64,000 nt of DNA, taken from Cellulomonas sp. Root485. GTDB lineage: Bacteria > Actinomycetota > Actinomycetes > Actinomycetales > Cellulomonadaceae. Where the stretch lies: NCBI RefSeq assembly GCF_001426705.1, contig NZ_LMFC01000001.1, forward strand, positions 609,789 to 673,788, read 5' to 3'. The translations under genes were made by a program, and so were the position numbers. Below the pieces are notes generated by a model. It was not told the DNA's origin. It did not search any database and saw only the letters and a list, made by a program, of their open reading frames with translations. Below are positions 7,414 through 15,336 of this stretch, piece by piece (position 1 is the stretch's first letter; every line of letters starts with the position of its first letter).

Positions 7414-8027
7414 TCGAGCCCGTCACGCCGGAGCTGCTCGTCGACCGGCTGGTGCAGCGCGCGGCCGCGCGCGAGGGACGCGTGCGCGTGATCGTCGACG
7501 GTGCTCCACCGACCCGAGCCGACGCCCTCGCCGACGCGCTCGTCGACCCGCTGCGGGCGCTCGGCCGGCCGGTGTTCCGGGTGCACGCCGACGACTTCCT
7601 GCGGCCCGCGTCCGTGCGGTTCGAGCACGGCCGGCAGGACCCGGACGCCTACCTCGAGGACCGGCTCGACGCGGGGGCGCTGGCGCGCGAGGTCCTCGAC
7701 CCGTTCGCCGCCCGTGGCCGCTTCCTGCCGACCTTGTGGGATGTCGTCGCCGACCGGTCGACCCGCGCGGGGTTCGTGGACGCACCCGAGCGAGCCGTCC
7801 TGGTGCTCGACGGTCACCTGCTGCTCGGTCGGTGGCTCGATGCCGAGCTCACCGTGCACCTGACCGTGCGGCCGTCGACCCTCGCGCGCCGGACCCCGGC
7901 GGAGGACCGCTGGACGCTCCCGGCCTTCGCCCGCTACGACGACGAGACGCTCCCGACGCAGCTGGCGGACGTCGTCGTCCACGTCGACGACCCCCGCCGC
8001 CCCGCCCTGGAGTCCGGCGGTCGGTGA
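7410..8027 (+). CDS. Uridine-kinase-like protein lacking a P-loop; possible CTG start
   Basis: A 205-residue protein related to the uridine kinase/P-loop NTPase family. The core reads VRVIVDGAPPTRADALADAL, VFRVHADDFLRPASVRFEHGR (the dxFxRP region where uridine kinases bind substrate), LPTLWDVVADR, VLVLDGHLLLG and a C-terminal strand. Where a kinase has GxxxxGKS/T it has DGAPPTRAD, so nucleotide binding by a Walker A motif is not possible as written. A ribosome-binding sequence GGGAGGGG at 7393-7400 points to a CTG codon at 7410 that overlaps the mscS stop. The first conventional codon is GTG at 7452, which would drop 14 residues. Similar actinobacterial proteins are usually labelled uridine kinase by homology; activity is doubtful. 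Confidence 0.65.
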   Translation: MIEPVTPELLVDRLVQRAAAREGRVRVIVDGAPPTRADALADALVDPLRALGRPVFRVHADDFLRPASVRFEHGRQDPDAYLEDRLDAGALAREVLDPFAARGRFLPTLWDVVADRSTRAGFVDAPERAVLVLDGHLLLGRWLDAELTVHLTVRPSTLARRTPAEDRWTLPAFARYDDETLPTQLADVVVHVDDPRRPALESGGR

Positions 8028-8078
8028 ACCCGACATGGGTGCCGTGATGGCGCCGGTGACGGCACCCATGTCGGGTTC
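8026..8078. terminator. Perfect 20-bp inverted repeat between convergent genes
   Basis: Arms at 8026-8045 and 8059-8078 are perfectly complementary around a 13-base loop. They sit exactly between two convergent genes and overlap the stop codon of the first. This is most simply a bidirectional terminator. Confidence 0.75.
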
Positions 8079-8087
8079 GACGGCGGG

Positions 8088-9041
8088 TCACGCGGGGACG
8101 GCCGCCGTCACGCGGGCCGCCAGGCGGTGCATCGCGTCGGACAGCTCCGGCGGGCCGACCACGCGCAGGGGCACGCCGAACATCGCGAACCGCGCGGCGA
8201 CGCCGTCCCAGGACCACGCGCTCAGCACGGCGCGGCAGCGGTCGTCGCCGAGCGGCTCGACGAGGGCGTCCCGGCCGGCCCACTGCGCGACCTCCGAGGC
8301 GGCCATGCCCACCTCGGCCTCGCCGCGGCACGGCCACGGGTTGACGCTGCTGAACTGCGCGGCGACGAAGGCCGCGACGTCGGTGGCGGGCAGCGGGCGG
8401 GGCGCGAAGCGCGGACCCGAGCCGGACTTCGGGGTCATCCGGTCGACGCGGTACGTGCGCCAGTCGGCGCGGTCGAGGTCGTAGCCGACCAGGTACCAGC
8501 GCCCGCCCCAGGTGACCAGGTGGTGGGCCTCGGCGCGGCGGGGGAGCCGGGTGTCGCTGCCGCCCTGGTAGTCGAACCGGAGCACCTCGTGCGCGCGGAC
8601 CGCCGCGCCGGCGGCGAGCAGGACCTGCTGGTCGACCTGCGGGCGGTTGTCGCCGCGCGAGACGGCGGTCACCTGGAGCGCGTCGGCGGCGGCGCGCAGG
8701 CGGGCGGGCATGACCTGGCGGAGCGTCGCGAGCGCGCGGACGGCGGCCTCGTCGACCCCGGCGACGCCCGTGGACGCGGTCTGCAAGGCGACGACGAGCG
8801 CGACCGCCTGCTCGTCGTCGAGCAGGAGCGGCGGCATCTGGGTGCCGGCGTCGAGCCGGTAGCCACCGTCGGGCCCCTTGCTCGCGTGCACGGGATAGCC
8901 CAGCTCACGCAGGCGGTCGACGTCGCGACGCACCGTGCGGGGGCTCACGCCGAGCCGGTCCGCGAGCGCCTCGCCCGGCCAGTCGCGGCGTGCCTGCAGC
9001 AGCGACAGGAGGGCGAGGAGTCGGGACGACGGCGTGGACAT
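8088..9041 (-). CDS. WYL-domain transcriptional regulator (HTH_11/DeoR-like)
   Basis: A 317-residue regulator. The N-terminus is a winged helix (RLLALLSLLQARRDWPGEALADRLGVSPRTVRRDVDRLRELGYPV, residues about 7-52). The WYL ligand-sensing domain (about 140-225) contains GGRWYLVGYDLDRADWRTYRVDRM, and a C-terminal WCX-type extension follows. WYL regulators respond to small ligands or nucleic acids and often control the adjacent operon. This one is divergent from a two-gene ABC exporter with an 87-bp shared promoter region, so it probably regulates that exporter (inference). The ATG at 9041 begins directly before the HTH, as is usual in this family. Confidence 0.88.
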   Translation of the reverse strand: MSTPSSRLLALLSLLQARRDWPGEALADRLGVSPRTVRRDVDRLRELGYPVHASKGPDGGYRLDAGTQMPPLLLDDEQAVALVVALQTASTGVAGVDEAAVRALATLRQVMPARLRAAADALQVTAVSRGDNRPQVDQQVLLAAGAAVRAHEVLRFDYQGGSDTRLPRRAEAHHLVTWGGRWYLVGYDLDRADWRTYRVDRMTPKSGSGPRFAPRPLPATDVAAFVAAQFSSVNPWPCRGEAEVGMAASEVAQWAGRDALVEPLGDDRCRAVLSAWSWDGVAARFAMFGVPLRVVGPPELSDAMHRLAARVTAAVPA

Positions 9042-9128
9042 GTGCTCAGGATGCCACGCAGTAGAGGACAGGAACTGACCGCTATGGGCGACAGGCTGGT
9101 GCCGTACCCACTCGACGAGGGAGAACCC

Positions 9129-10124
9129 ATGATCCAGACCCGAGGACTCACCAAGGACTTCGTGGTGGGCAGCACCGAGACGGTGCACGCCGTGCGCGGC
9201 ATCGACCTCGACATCGCCCCCGGCGAGCTCGTGGCCGTGCTCGGGCCCAACGGCGCCGGCAAGTCGACCACGATGCGCATGCTCACGACCCTGATCCGGC
9301 CCACCTCCGGCACGGCGACGGTCGCGGGGGTGGACGTCGTCGCCGACCCGGCGACCGTCCGCCGGCACATCGGCTACGTCGGCCAGGGCAACGGCGCGGG
9401 GCACCAGCAGCGCGCGGCAGACGAGCTGACGATGCAGGGCCAGGTCTACGGGCTCGACCGTGCGGCGGCCCGGCGTCGCACGGCGGAGCTCCTGGACGCG
9501 CTCGACCTCACCGCACTGGCGAGGCGCAAGGTCTCGGACCTGTCCGGCGGTCAGCGGCGGCGGCTCGACGTCGCCCTCGGCCTGGTGCACGCGCCCCGCC
9601 TGCTGTTCCTGGACGAGCCCACCACCGGCCTCGACCCGCACAACCGCGCCAACCTCTGGGATCACATCTCCCGGCTGCGCGCCGAGCACGACATGACGAT
9701 CGTGCTCACCACGCACTACCTCGACGAGGCCGACACGATGGCCGAGCGCGTCGTCGTGGTCGACCACGGGCAGGTCATCGCCGACGACACCGCCGACGGG
9801 CTCAAGCGCACGCTCGCCGGGGACCGCGTGGTGCTCCGGGTCGCGGTCGGGGGGACGGCGTCGCGCGTGGCGTCGATCGTCGAGAACCTCCCCGGCGCCC
9901 GGGACGTGACGGTCGCCGGTGACCGGGTGGAGGCGCGGGTGGCCGACGCCGGCGCGGCCGTGCCCGAGCTGGTCCTCGCGGCGTCAGGCGCCGGGGCGCC
10001 CCTGCTCGAGGCGCTCGCCGTGCGACCCACGCTCGACGACGTCTTCCTGGCCCTCACCGGCCGCAGCCTGCGCGACGAGGGTTCGCGCGCCACCGACCAG
10101 GCAGCCGAGGAGGCCGCAGCATGA
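9129..10124 (+). CDS. ABC exporter ATPase (DrrA/CcmA type)
   Basis: A 331-residue ABC ATPase. Walker A is GPNGAGKST (about residues 40-48), the signature is LSGGQRRRL, Walker B is LLFLDEPTTGLD and the H-loop is TTHYLDEADTMAER. The C-terminal ~90 residues match the daunorubicin-resistance ATPase (DrrA) extension. It powers export through the permease encoded immediately downstream, whose ATG overlaps its stop. The substrate is unknown; relatives export antibiotics, lipids or polysaccharides. The divergent WYL regulator is the likely controller. The start ATG at 9129 follows GAGGGAGAA. Confidence 0.92.
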   Translation: MIQTRGLTKDFVVGSTETVHAVRGIDLDIAPGELVAVLGPNGAGKSTTMRMLTTLIRPTSGTATVAGVDVVADPATVRRHIGYVGQGNGAGHQQRAADELTMQGQVYGLDRAAARRRTAELLDALDLTALARRKVSDLSGGQRRRLDVALGLVHAPRLLFLDEPTTGLDPHNRANLWDHISRLRAEHDMTIVLTTHYLDEADTMAERVVVVDHGQVIADDTADGLKRTLAGDRVVLRVAVGGTASRVASIVENLPGARDVTVAGDRVEARVADAGAAVPELVLAASGAGAPLLEALAVRPTLDDVFLALTGRSLRDEGSRATDQAAEEAAA

Positions 10125-10939
10125 GCACCATCACCGTCGACGCCCCGATCCGCACTCTGACCCCCGTCCGCCGGTCCTGGTTCTCGGACGTGTGGCTCGT
10201 CATGACCCGCGAGCTGCGGCCCGTGGTCCGTGAGCCGTTCTCCGTCGTGTTCGGCCTCATCCAGCCGCTGGTGTTCCTCGGCCTGTTCGGGCCGCTGCTC
10301 GTCGGGTCGGTCGGGGAGACCGGGGGCCTGAGCTCCACCGACGTGTGGCAGTGGTTCGTGCCGTCGATCCTGGTGATGACCACGCTGTTCGGCACGTCCA
10401 CCACCGGGTCCAACCTGCAGTTCGAGATGCAGACCGGTGCGCACGAGCGCCTCCTGGTCACGCCCCTGTCGCGGTCGTCCCAGCTGGTCGGGAGGTCGCT
10501 CAAGGAGATGGTGCCGCTGGTCGCGCAGGCGGTCATCCTGATCCTGGTCATGCTGCCGTTCGGCTTCCGCGCCGACCCCGTCGGGGCGCCGATCGGCCTG
10601 GCGATGCTCGCGGTGCTGGGCGTCGGGCTGGGCTCGCTGAGCTACGCGCTGGCGATCGCGGTGCGCAAGCAGGAGTGGATGTTCTGGGCCGTGCAGCAGA
10701 CCGTACTCTTCCCGCTGCTCATCCTGTCCGGGATGCTCCTGCCGCTGGAGACCGGTCCGCAGTGGATGAAGGTCGCGTCCGCGTTCGACCCGCTGCGGTG
10801 GGTGGTCGAGGCCGAGCGTGCGCTGTTCGCCGGTGACCTGACCAGCAGTGCCGTGGCTGCAGGGTGGCTCGCGGCGGTGCTCACGGCGGTCGTGGGACTG
10901 GCGGTCGGGGTGCGGACCCTGCTGCGCAGCACCGACTGA
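10121..10939 (+). CDS. ABC-2 type permease (DrrB-like)
   Basis: A 272-residue ABC-2 membrane protein with about six helices. It begins with a cytoplasmic segment, then VVREPFSVVFGLIQPLVFLGLFGPLLV. The conserved ABC-2 region TGAHERLLVTPLSRSSQLVGRSLKEM lies near residues 105-130. LFPLLILSGMLLPLETGPQWMKVASAFDPLRW near the C-terminus is the typical DrrB end signature. It starts in an ATGA overlap with the ATPase gene and forms one exporter with it. A strong hairpin directly after the stop ends the operon. Confidence 0.92.
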   Translation: MSTITVDAPIRTLTPVRRSWFSDVWLVMTRELRPVVREPFSVVFGLIQPLVFLGLFGPLLVGSVGETGGLSSTDVWQWFVPSILVMTTLFGTSTTGSNLQFEMQTGAHERLLVTPLSRSSQLVGRSLKEMVPLVAQAVILILVMLPFGFRADPVGAPIGLAMLAVLGVGLGSLSYALAIAVRKQEWMFWAVQQTVLFPLLILSGMLLPLETGPQWMKVASAFDPLRWVVEAERALFAGDLTSSAVAAGWLAAVLTAVVGLAVGVRTLLRSTD

Positions 10940-10950
10940 GCACCTCACAT

Positions 10951-11000
10951 CGCCCGTCCGTCGCGCGTCTTCCTCTCGAGCAGGCGCGCGACGGGCGGGC
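10951..11000 (+). terminator. Terminator of the ABC exporter operon
   Basis: Arms at 10951-10966 and 10985-11000 pair over 16 bp with a single G-U, and the stem can extend inward by three more pairs. It begins 11 bp after the permease stop and ends just before the first possible ogt ATG, which argues against the ATG at 11001 being the ogt start. Confidence 0.75.
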
Positions 11001-11021
11001 ATGTCAGTGGGTGGGGGAATG

Positions 11022-11582
11022 ATGACGACCATGACCGTCCAGGAGCTCGAGGTCCCCGAGAGTGTCGGAGCGGACGTCCGCGTGGTGCACACGGTGGTGC
11101 CGTCACCGCTCGGCCCGATCACGCTCGTCGCCCACGACGGAGGTCTCTCCGCGCTCCTGCTGCAGAGCTCGAAGTACGAGGCCGTGCAGGGTCCGTTCGG
11201 TGAGCGTGCGGACGACGAGTTCGACGAGGTGCAGACGCAGCTCGACGAGTACTTCGCCGGGACGCGCACCGAGTTCGACCTGCGCCTGCACCTCGTCGGC
11301 ACCCCGTTCCAGTGCCGGGTGTGGGAGGGGCTCCTGCGCATCCCGTACGGGCAGACGCGGTCCTACGGCGACGTCGCCGCGGAGATCGGGCTCGACCCGC
11401 GCACGTCGTCGCGGGCCGTCGGCGCGGCCAACGGGCGCAACCGGATCGCGATCGTCGTGCCCTGCCACCGTGTGATCGGGGCGGACGGGTCGCTGACCGG
11501 CTTCGCCGCGGGCCTGGACCGCAAGCGGTTCCTGCTCGGCCACGAGGCCAAGGGCCGGCCGCGCGAGCACCTGCTCTTCTGA
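11022..11582 (+). CDS. ogt: Methylated-DNA--protein-cysteine methyltransferase
   Basis: A 186-residue O6-alkylguanine-DNA alkyltransferase that repairs O6-alkylguanine by suicidal transfer of the alkyl group to its active-site Cys. The active site reads IVVPCHRVIG near residue 147. The DNA-binding helix RTSSRAVGAANGRN precedes it, and FQCRVWEGLLRIPYGQTRSYGDVA starts the catalytic domain. In-frame ATGs occur at 11001, 11019, 11022 and 11031. I prefer 11022 because GGTGGGGG lies four bases upstream and 11001 abuts the terminator stem. Confidence 0.9.
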   Translation: MTTMTVQELEVPESVGADVRVVHTVVPSPLGPITLVAHDGGLSALLLQSSKYEAVQGPFGERADDEFDEVQTQLDEYFAGTRTEFDLRLHLVGTPFQCRVWEGLLRIPYGQTRSYGDVAAEIGLDPRTSSRAVGAANGRNRIAIVVPCHRVIGADGSLTGFAAGLDRKRFLLGHEAKGRPREHLLF

Positions 11583-11662
11583 GGCGTACGGGGGTCAACC
11601 CCACCGTCGCTCGGGGGAGGGCTCCCTGGTGGGGGGATCCGGCGCGACAGCAGGCTGGTCTC

Positions 11663-12820
11663 ATGACCAGACCACAGAGCAACGCCCGCCTGGCCCTCAC
11701 CATCGCCGCCGCGTGCAGTGTCGCGGTCAGCGCCGTGATCACGGGCATCCCCGCGTACTCCGGGGACCGTGCGCACCGCGACGTCGTGCAGCGCGAGCTG
11801 GACGCCCTGGTCCGGGACGCCGGCTTCCCCGCGGCGCTCGCCACCACCCAGGACTCCCGGGGACGCAGCCGCGACTACACCGCCGGGGTGGGCAACCTCG
11901 AGACCGGTGCCCGGGTGCCGCTCGACGGCCAGGTCCGCATCGGCAGCAACAGCAAGACCTTCGTCGCGGTCGCCCTGCTGCAGCTGGTGGACGAGGGATC
12001 CGTCGACCTCGACGCGCCCGTCGAGACGTACCTGCCCGGCCTCGTGCACGGCGACGGCGTGGACGGCAGCGTCATCACCGTCCGCCAGGTCCTCCAGCAC
12101 ACCAGCGGGGTGCCCAACTACACCGCGGTGATGAACCTGGACTTCTTCGCCACCCGGCACCACTACGTCGAGCCGCGCGAGCTGCTCGACCTCGCGCTGA
12201 CCCAGCCCGGCACGCCGCCGGGGCAGGCGTGGGCCTACAGCAACACCAACTACGTCATCGCCGGCCTGATCGTGCAGAAGGTCACCGGCCGGCCGCTGGC
12301 CGAGGTCGTCACCGACCGGGTCATCGAGCCGCTCCACCTGCGGGACACGTACGTGCCGGACCGGGGCGAGGAGGAGCTCCGCGAGCGCCACCCGCTCGGG
12401 TACCACGCGTCGGAGCCGGGCGGCGAGCTGCGGGACATCACCGTGCTCGACCCGTCGTGGGCCTGGGGTGCGGGCGACATCGTGTCGACGCCGAGCGACC
12501 TCGACGCGTTCTTCGTCGCCCTGCTCGGAGGCGAGCTGCTCCCGCCCGACCTCCTCGCCGAGATGCAGACGACCGTGGAGACGGCGCCGGAGCTGCACGG
12601 CCTGCGGTACGGGCTGGGACTCTTCAGCACCCCGCTGAGCTGCGGCGGCGTCGCCTGGGGCCACGGCGGCAGCATCCCCGGGTACGAGACCGGCGGTGGC
12701 GTCGGCCCGGACGGCACGTCGGTGACCGTCGCGGTGACCGCGCTGCCGGCAGCCCTGGCCGACCCCGAGGTGGCGTGGGAGCGGATCAACCAGGCGGTCG
12801 ACGCGGTGCTCTGCGCGTAG
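11663..12820 (+). CDS. Serine beta-lactamase-family hydrolase (D,D-carboxypeptidase/esterase type)
   Basis: A 385-residue protein with an N-terminal signal or anchor helix (ALTIAAACSVAVSAVITGIPAYS). The class C beta-lactamase fold shows all three catalytic elements: SxxK as GSNSKTF (about residue 95), YxN as YSNTNY (about 193) and HGG as WGHGGSIPGY (about 333). The active serine is therefore present. Relatives are D-alanyl-D-alanine carboxypeptidases, esterases or peptidases acting outside the cell, and a dedicated beta-lactamase is less likely. It ends 3 bp from the convergent Nramp operon. Confidence 0.88.
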   Translation: MTRPQSNARLALTIAAACSVAVSAVITGIPAYSGDRAHRDVVQRELDALVRDAGFPAALATTQDSRGRSRDYTAGVGNLETGARVPLDGQVRIGSNSKTFVAVALLQLVDEGSVDLDAPVETYLPGLVHGDGVDGSVITVRQVLQHTSGVPNYTAVMNLDFFATRHHYVEPRELLDLALTQPGTPPGQAWAYSNTNYVIAGLIVQKVTGRPLAEVVTDRVIEPLHLRDTYVPDRGEEELRERHPLGYHASEPGGELRDITVLDPSWAWGAGDIVSTPSDLDAFFVALLGGELLPPDLLAEMQTTVETAPELHGLRYGLGLFSTPLSCGGVAWGHGGSIPGYETGGGVGPDGTSVTVAVTALPAALADPEVAWERINQAVDAVLCA

Positions 12821-12823
12821 CCG

Positions 12824-13195
12824 TCACGTGGCCCGGTGCAGGTCAGGGCGCTGCGACGGTCGGCCGGGCAGGTCCGGGGAGAACCGTCGGTACCCCTCGC
12901 GCAGCCGGACCGCACCGGGTGCGACGGCCTCCACGTCCGACCAGCGCACCAGGAACGTCCCGCGGTGGCGCCACCGGAGCCAGCGAGCCACGAGAGCGGG
13001 GGACCGCACCCCCGTGCGCTCGTAGCCGAGGAACGACGTGCCCGTGCGGGGGCTGACCAGCAGCCCGTGCAGGCGCGGTGCGGCCAGGGTCCCGTCCAGC
13101 GGGCCGTCCAGCACCAACCGGACGTCCACCACGTAGCCCAGGGGGTCGTCGGCGGGTCCGCGCACAGGGGCGTCGAGCAGGTCACCCAGGATCAT
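12824..13195 (-). CDS. Small conserved protein, last gene of the Nramp operon
   Basis: A 123-residue soluble protein I cannot assign. The order of short strands (LGYVVDVRLVLDGPLDG, RLHGLLVSPRTGTSFLGYER, FLVRWSDVEAVAPGAVRLREGY) resembles a PRC-barrel-like beta domain, as does the protein encoded just upstream. Its start overlaps the end of that gene by 14 bp, so it is translationally coupled in an operon with an Nramp transporter. A regulatory or accessory role in metal transport is possible but unproven. Confidence 0.65.
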   Translation of the reverse strand: MILGDLLDAPVRGPADDPLGYVVDVRLVLDGPLDGTLAAPRLHGLLVSPRTGTSFLGYERTGVRSPALVARWLRWRHRGTFLVRWSDVEAVAPGAVRLREGYRRFSPDLPGRPSQRPDLHRAT

Positions 13196-13574
13196 GACGA
13201 CCTCCCGGCAGCCGGCCGATGACGCGGTCGCGGACCCAGCGCTCGGTCCAGGTCACGTCGAGCGTGTCGCCGCGCACGCCGAGCGCCACGGTGGTGCCGA
13301 CGTCGGCCACGTGGGTCCAGCGGATGCGGTGCCAGCGCGACGACGGCGGCCGCCCGCCGAACACGCGGGTGGCCAGCACGGCGCCGCTGAGCAGCGACGT
13401 GACGAACGCGGTCTGCGTCCCGTCGGGCAGGTCGCTGCCGTCGACGCCGTGCACCTCGAGGTCGTCGACGGTGCAGACGGGGACACCGTCGACGTCGAGG
13501 ACCTGCCGGTCGAGCAGGTGCAGCCGGGCGTCGAGCACGAGCCCGGGCGGGTGCTCGTCGGGCGGAAGGCTCAT
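13182..13574 (-). CDS. PRC-barrel-like protein coupled to Nramp transporter
   Basis: A 130-residue protein whose N-terminal part (LVLDARLHLLDRQVLDVDGVPVCTVDDLEV, residues about 11-40) matches the PRC-barrel pattern LLDRxVxDxxGxxVGxVDDLEL. The C-terminal half (WTHVADVGTTVALGVRGDTLDVTW) repeats a similar barrel strand. PRC barrels are small ligand or protein-binding modules and often flank metal transporters in actinobacteria. The ATG at 13574 overlaps the stop of the Nramp gene (ATGA), so it is made together with the transporter and may regulate it. Confidence 0.75.
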   Translation of the reverse strand: MSLPPDEHPPGLVLDARLHLLDRQVLDVDGVPVCTVDDLEVHGVDGSDLPDGTQTAFVTSLLSGAVLATRVFGGRPPSSRWHRIRWTHVADVGTTVALGVRGDTLDVTWTERWVRDRVIGRLPGGRHDPG

Positions 13575-14800
13575 GAGCCGGCTCCCGTCGCGATCATCAG
13601 GGGGATCGCGGCGACGGACGCCGTCACGATGATGACCAGGTACACCAGCGCGAGGGCGTTGGTGACCTTGCCGTTGACGTGCTCGCCCATGTACTCCGGG
13701 TCGTTGGCGACGAGCAGGATGGGCAGGTACGTGAGGGGCAGTGCGATCGCGGAGAACACCACGGAGAACTCCGTGATCTTGATCGGGTCGACGCTCGTCA
13801 TGAGCACCGCGCCCGCCACCAGGATGCAGACGATCATCGTCAGGTGGAACCGGGCCGCCTGTGCCGGGCGGCGGAACTTGCCCCACGACCAGCCCATGAA
13901 CTGCGCCAGCGTGTAGCCGCTGGACAGGGACGTCTCCAGTGCGGCACCGAAGGTCGCGGCGACGATCCCGACGATGACGACCGCCAGGGCCAGCTTGCCG
14001 CCGGCGAGCGCGACCGGCAGCACGATCTGGGACAGCGACGACACCTCGATGCCCGCGGGCAGGAACACGATGGCGGCGCACGCGGCGATGGCGACGGACA
14101 GCACGCCCCCGAACGGGAAGCCGACCAGGACGTTGAGCCGCGACTGCGCCAGGTCCTTGACGGTCCACTTCTCCTCGACCGCGCCGGAGGAGAAGAAGAA
14201 CACCTCGTACGGGGTCATGGCCGCGCCGAACAGGGCGATCGCGTAGTACCAGTAGACGGCGTGGCCCTCCGCGGCGGGCACGGTGGGGGAGAGCGCCTGG
14301 TCGGCGAGCTCGGACCAGTCGGGTCCCAGCAGGAACACCGCGACCGCGAACACGACGAGCGTGAGCCCCACGAGGCCGGTGACGTTCTCCATCGTCGAGA
14401 ACTTGGTCCGCCACACCACCAGCCACAGGGCGAACGCCGCGACGGGGATCCACAGCCGCGGTTCCACGCTGCTGGCCAGCTGCAGCGCGAGCGCGATGCC
14501 CCCGACCTCGGCGGTCAGGGTCAGCAGGTTGATGAGGAACGACGCCGTGAGGTTCGCTCCCGCGGCCCGAGGTCCCAGGCGCTCGCGGATGATCTCGAAC
14601 GTCGCCCGGCCGCTCACCGCCGCGACCCGCCCGGACATGCTGGCGAACAGGCAGATGCCGATCACGCCGACGACGACCACCCACGCGAGCGAGAGCCCGA
14701 ACCGGCTGCCGACGACCGCGTTGGTGACGAGGTCCCCGATGTCGAGGAACCCGCCGATCGCGGTGAGGATGCCGAGCGCGACACCGAGGAGCCTCTTCAC
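13571..14800 (-). CDS. mntH: Nramp-family divalent metal transporter
   Basis: A 409-residue membrane protein with about eleven helices. It belongs to the Nramp superfamily of proton-coupled Mn/Fe (or Mg) importers. The first helix carries GGFLDIGDLVTNAVVGSRFG, where canonical Nramps have the metal-binding DPGN; here the segment is D-I-G-D, so the binding site differs from classical MntH. A later helix reads ALFGAAMTPYEVFFFSSG; classical transporters have MPHN/MxPH there. The protein may therefore be one of the divergent Nramp-related transporters and the MntH assignment is provisional. GTG at 14800 overlaps the lipoprotein stop. Confidence 0.8.
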   Translation of the reverse strand: MKRLLGVALGILTAIGGFLDIGDLVTNAVVGSRFGLSLAWVVVVGVIGICLFASMSGRVAAVSGRATFEIIRERLGPRAAGANLTASFLINLLTLTAEVGGIALALQLASSVEPRLWIPVAAFALWLVVWRTKFSTMENVTGLVGLTLVVFAVAVFLLGPDWSELADQALSPTVPAAEGHAVYWYYAIALFGAAMTPYEVFFFSSGAVEEKWTVKDLAQSRLNVLVGFPFGGVLSVAIAACAAIVFLPAGIEVSSLSQIVLPVALAGGKLALAVVIVGIVAATFGAALETSLSSGYTLAQFMGWSWGKFRRPAQAARFHLTMIVCILVAGAVLMTSVDPIKITEFSVVFSAIALPLTYLPILLVANDPEYMGEHVNGKVTNALALVYLVIIVTASVAAIPLMIATGAGS

Positions 14801-15255
14801 TGGCCCGTCACCTCGTCGAGCGTGGCGGTGAGGTCCTCCAGCGTCTCGGCGCTCGCGTCCAGCGCCGCGACCACGGACGCCTCGTCGGAACCCGCGCCGT
14901 TGGCCCACCCGCGCGCGTCCGCGACCGCCAGCTGCGCGTCCCGGACGGCGGTCAGCGCGTCGGCCTGCCACCCGGCGCCGGTGGCGTCGGCCGGGACGAA
15001 CGTCGCGACGGCGTCGGCGGCCTCCTCCAGGACGTGCACCTGGTCGAGCAGCGCGGTGTCGGTGACGGCGGCGGTGGTGCGGTCGTCACCCAGGAGCTCG
15101 GTGGCCAGCGTCGCGGTCCCCACCGCGGACGAGGACTGCTCCAGCGGGGCGGTGAGCGCGCGCGCCTCGTCGACGGTCGTCGCGGGTGAACCCACGGCGC
15201 AGCCCGCCACCACGGCGAGCGCGGTGAGCCCGAGGAGCGCGCGAACCACCTGCAT
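14797..15255 (-). CDS. Lipoprotein heading the Nramp operon
   Basis: A 152-residue lipoprotein. The signal sequence MQVVRALLGLTALAVVAGC ends in the lipobox VAGC with Cys19. The mature part is acidic, Ala-rich and predicted all-helical (ARALTAPLEQSSSAVGTATLA, VVAALDASAETLEDLTATLDEV). Its stop overlaps the GTG of the Nramp gene, making it the first gene of a coupled four-gene operon. No enzymatic motif or obvious metal-binding His cluster is visible, so a role as an extracytoplasmic helper of the transporter is only a hypothesis. Confidence 0.75.
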   Translation of the reverse strand: MQVVRALLGLTALAVVAGCAVGSPATTVDEARALTAPLEQSSSAVGTATLATELLGDDRTTAAVTDTALLDQVHVLEEAADAVATFVPADATGAGWQADALTAVRDAQLAVADARGWANGAGSDEASVVAALDASAETLEDLTATLDEVTGQ

Positions 15256-15336
15256 GGACGCATCGTGGCGCGCCGGACGCGCCGCCGCCCGTCGAGCAGG
15301 GATGCGGGCACCCGCAACTGGTGCGAGCGTGGGCGC

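Noticed and set aside
11001..11003. ATG at 11001 as the ogt start
   Set aside because: It directly abuts the terminator stem of the preceding operon and lacks a ribosome-binding site; the ATG at 11022 has one.
11663..12820. Antibiotic-resistance class C beta-lactamase
   Set aside because: The SxxK, YxN and HGG motifs are shared by a large family of esterases and D,D-peptidases. No AmpR-type regulator or closer AmpC features are seen.
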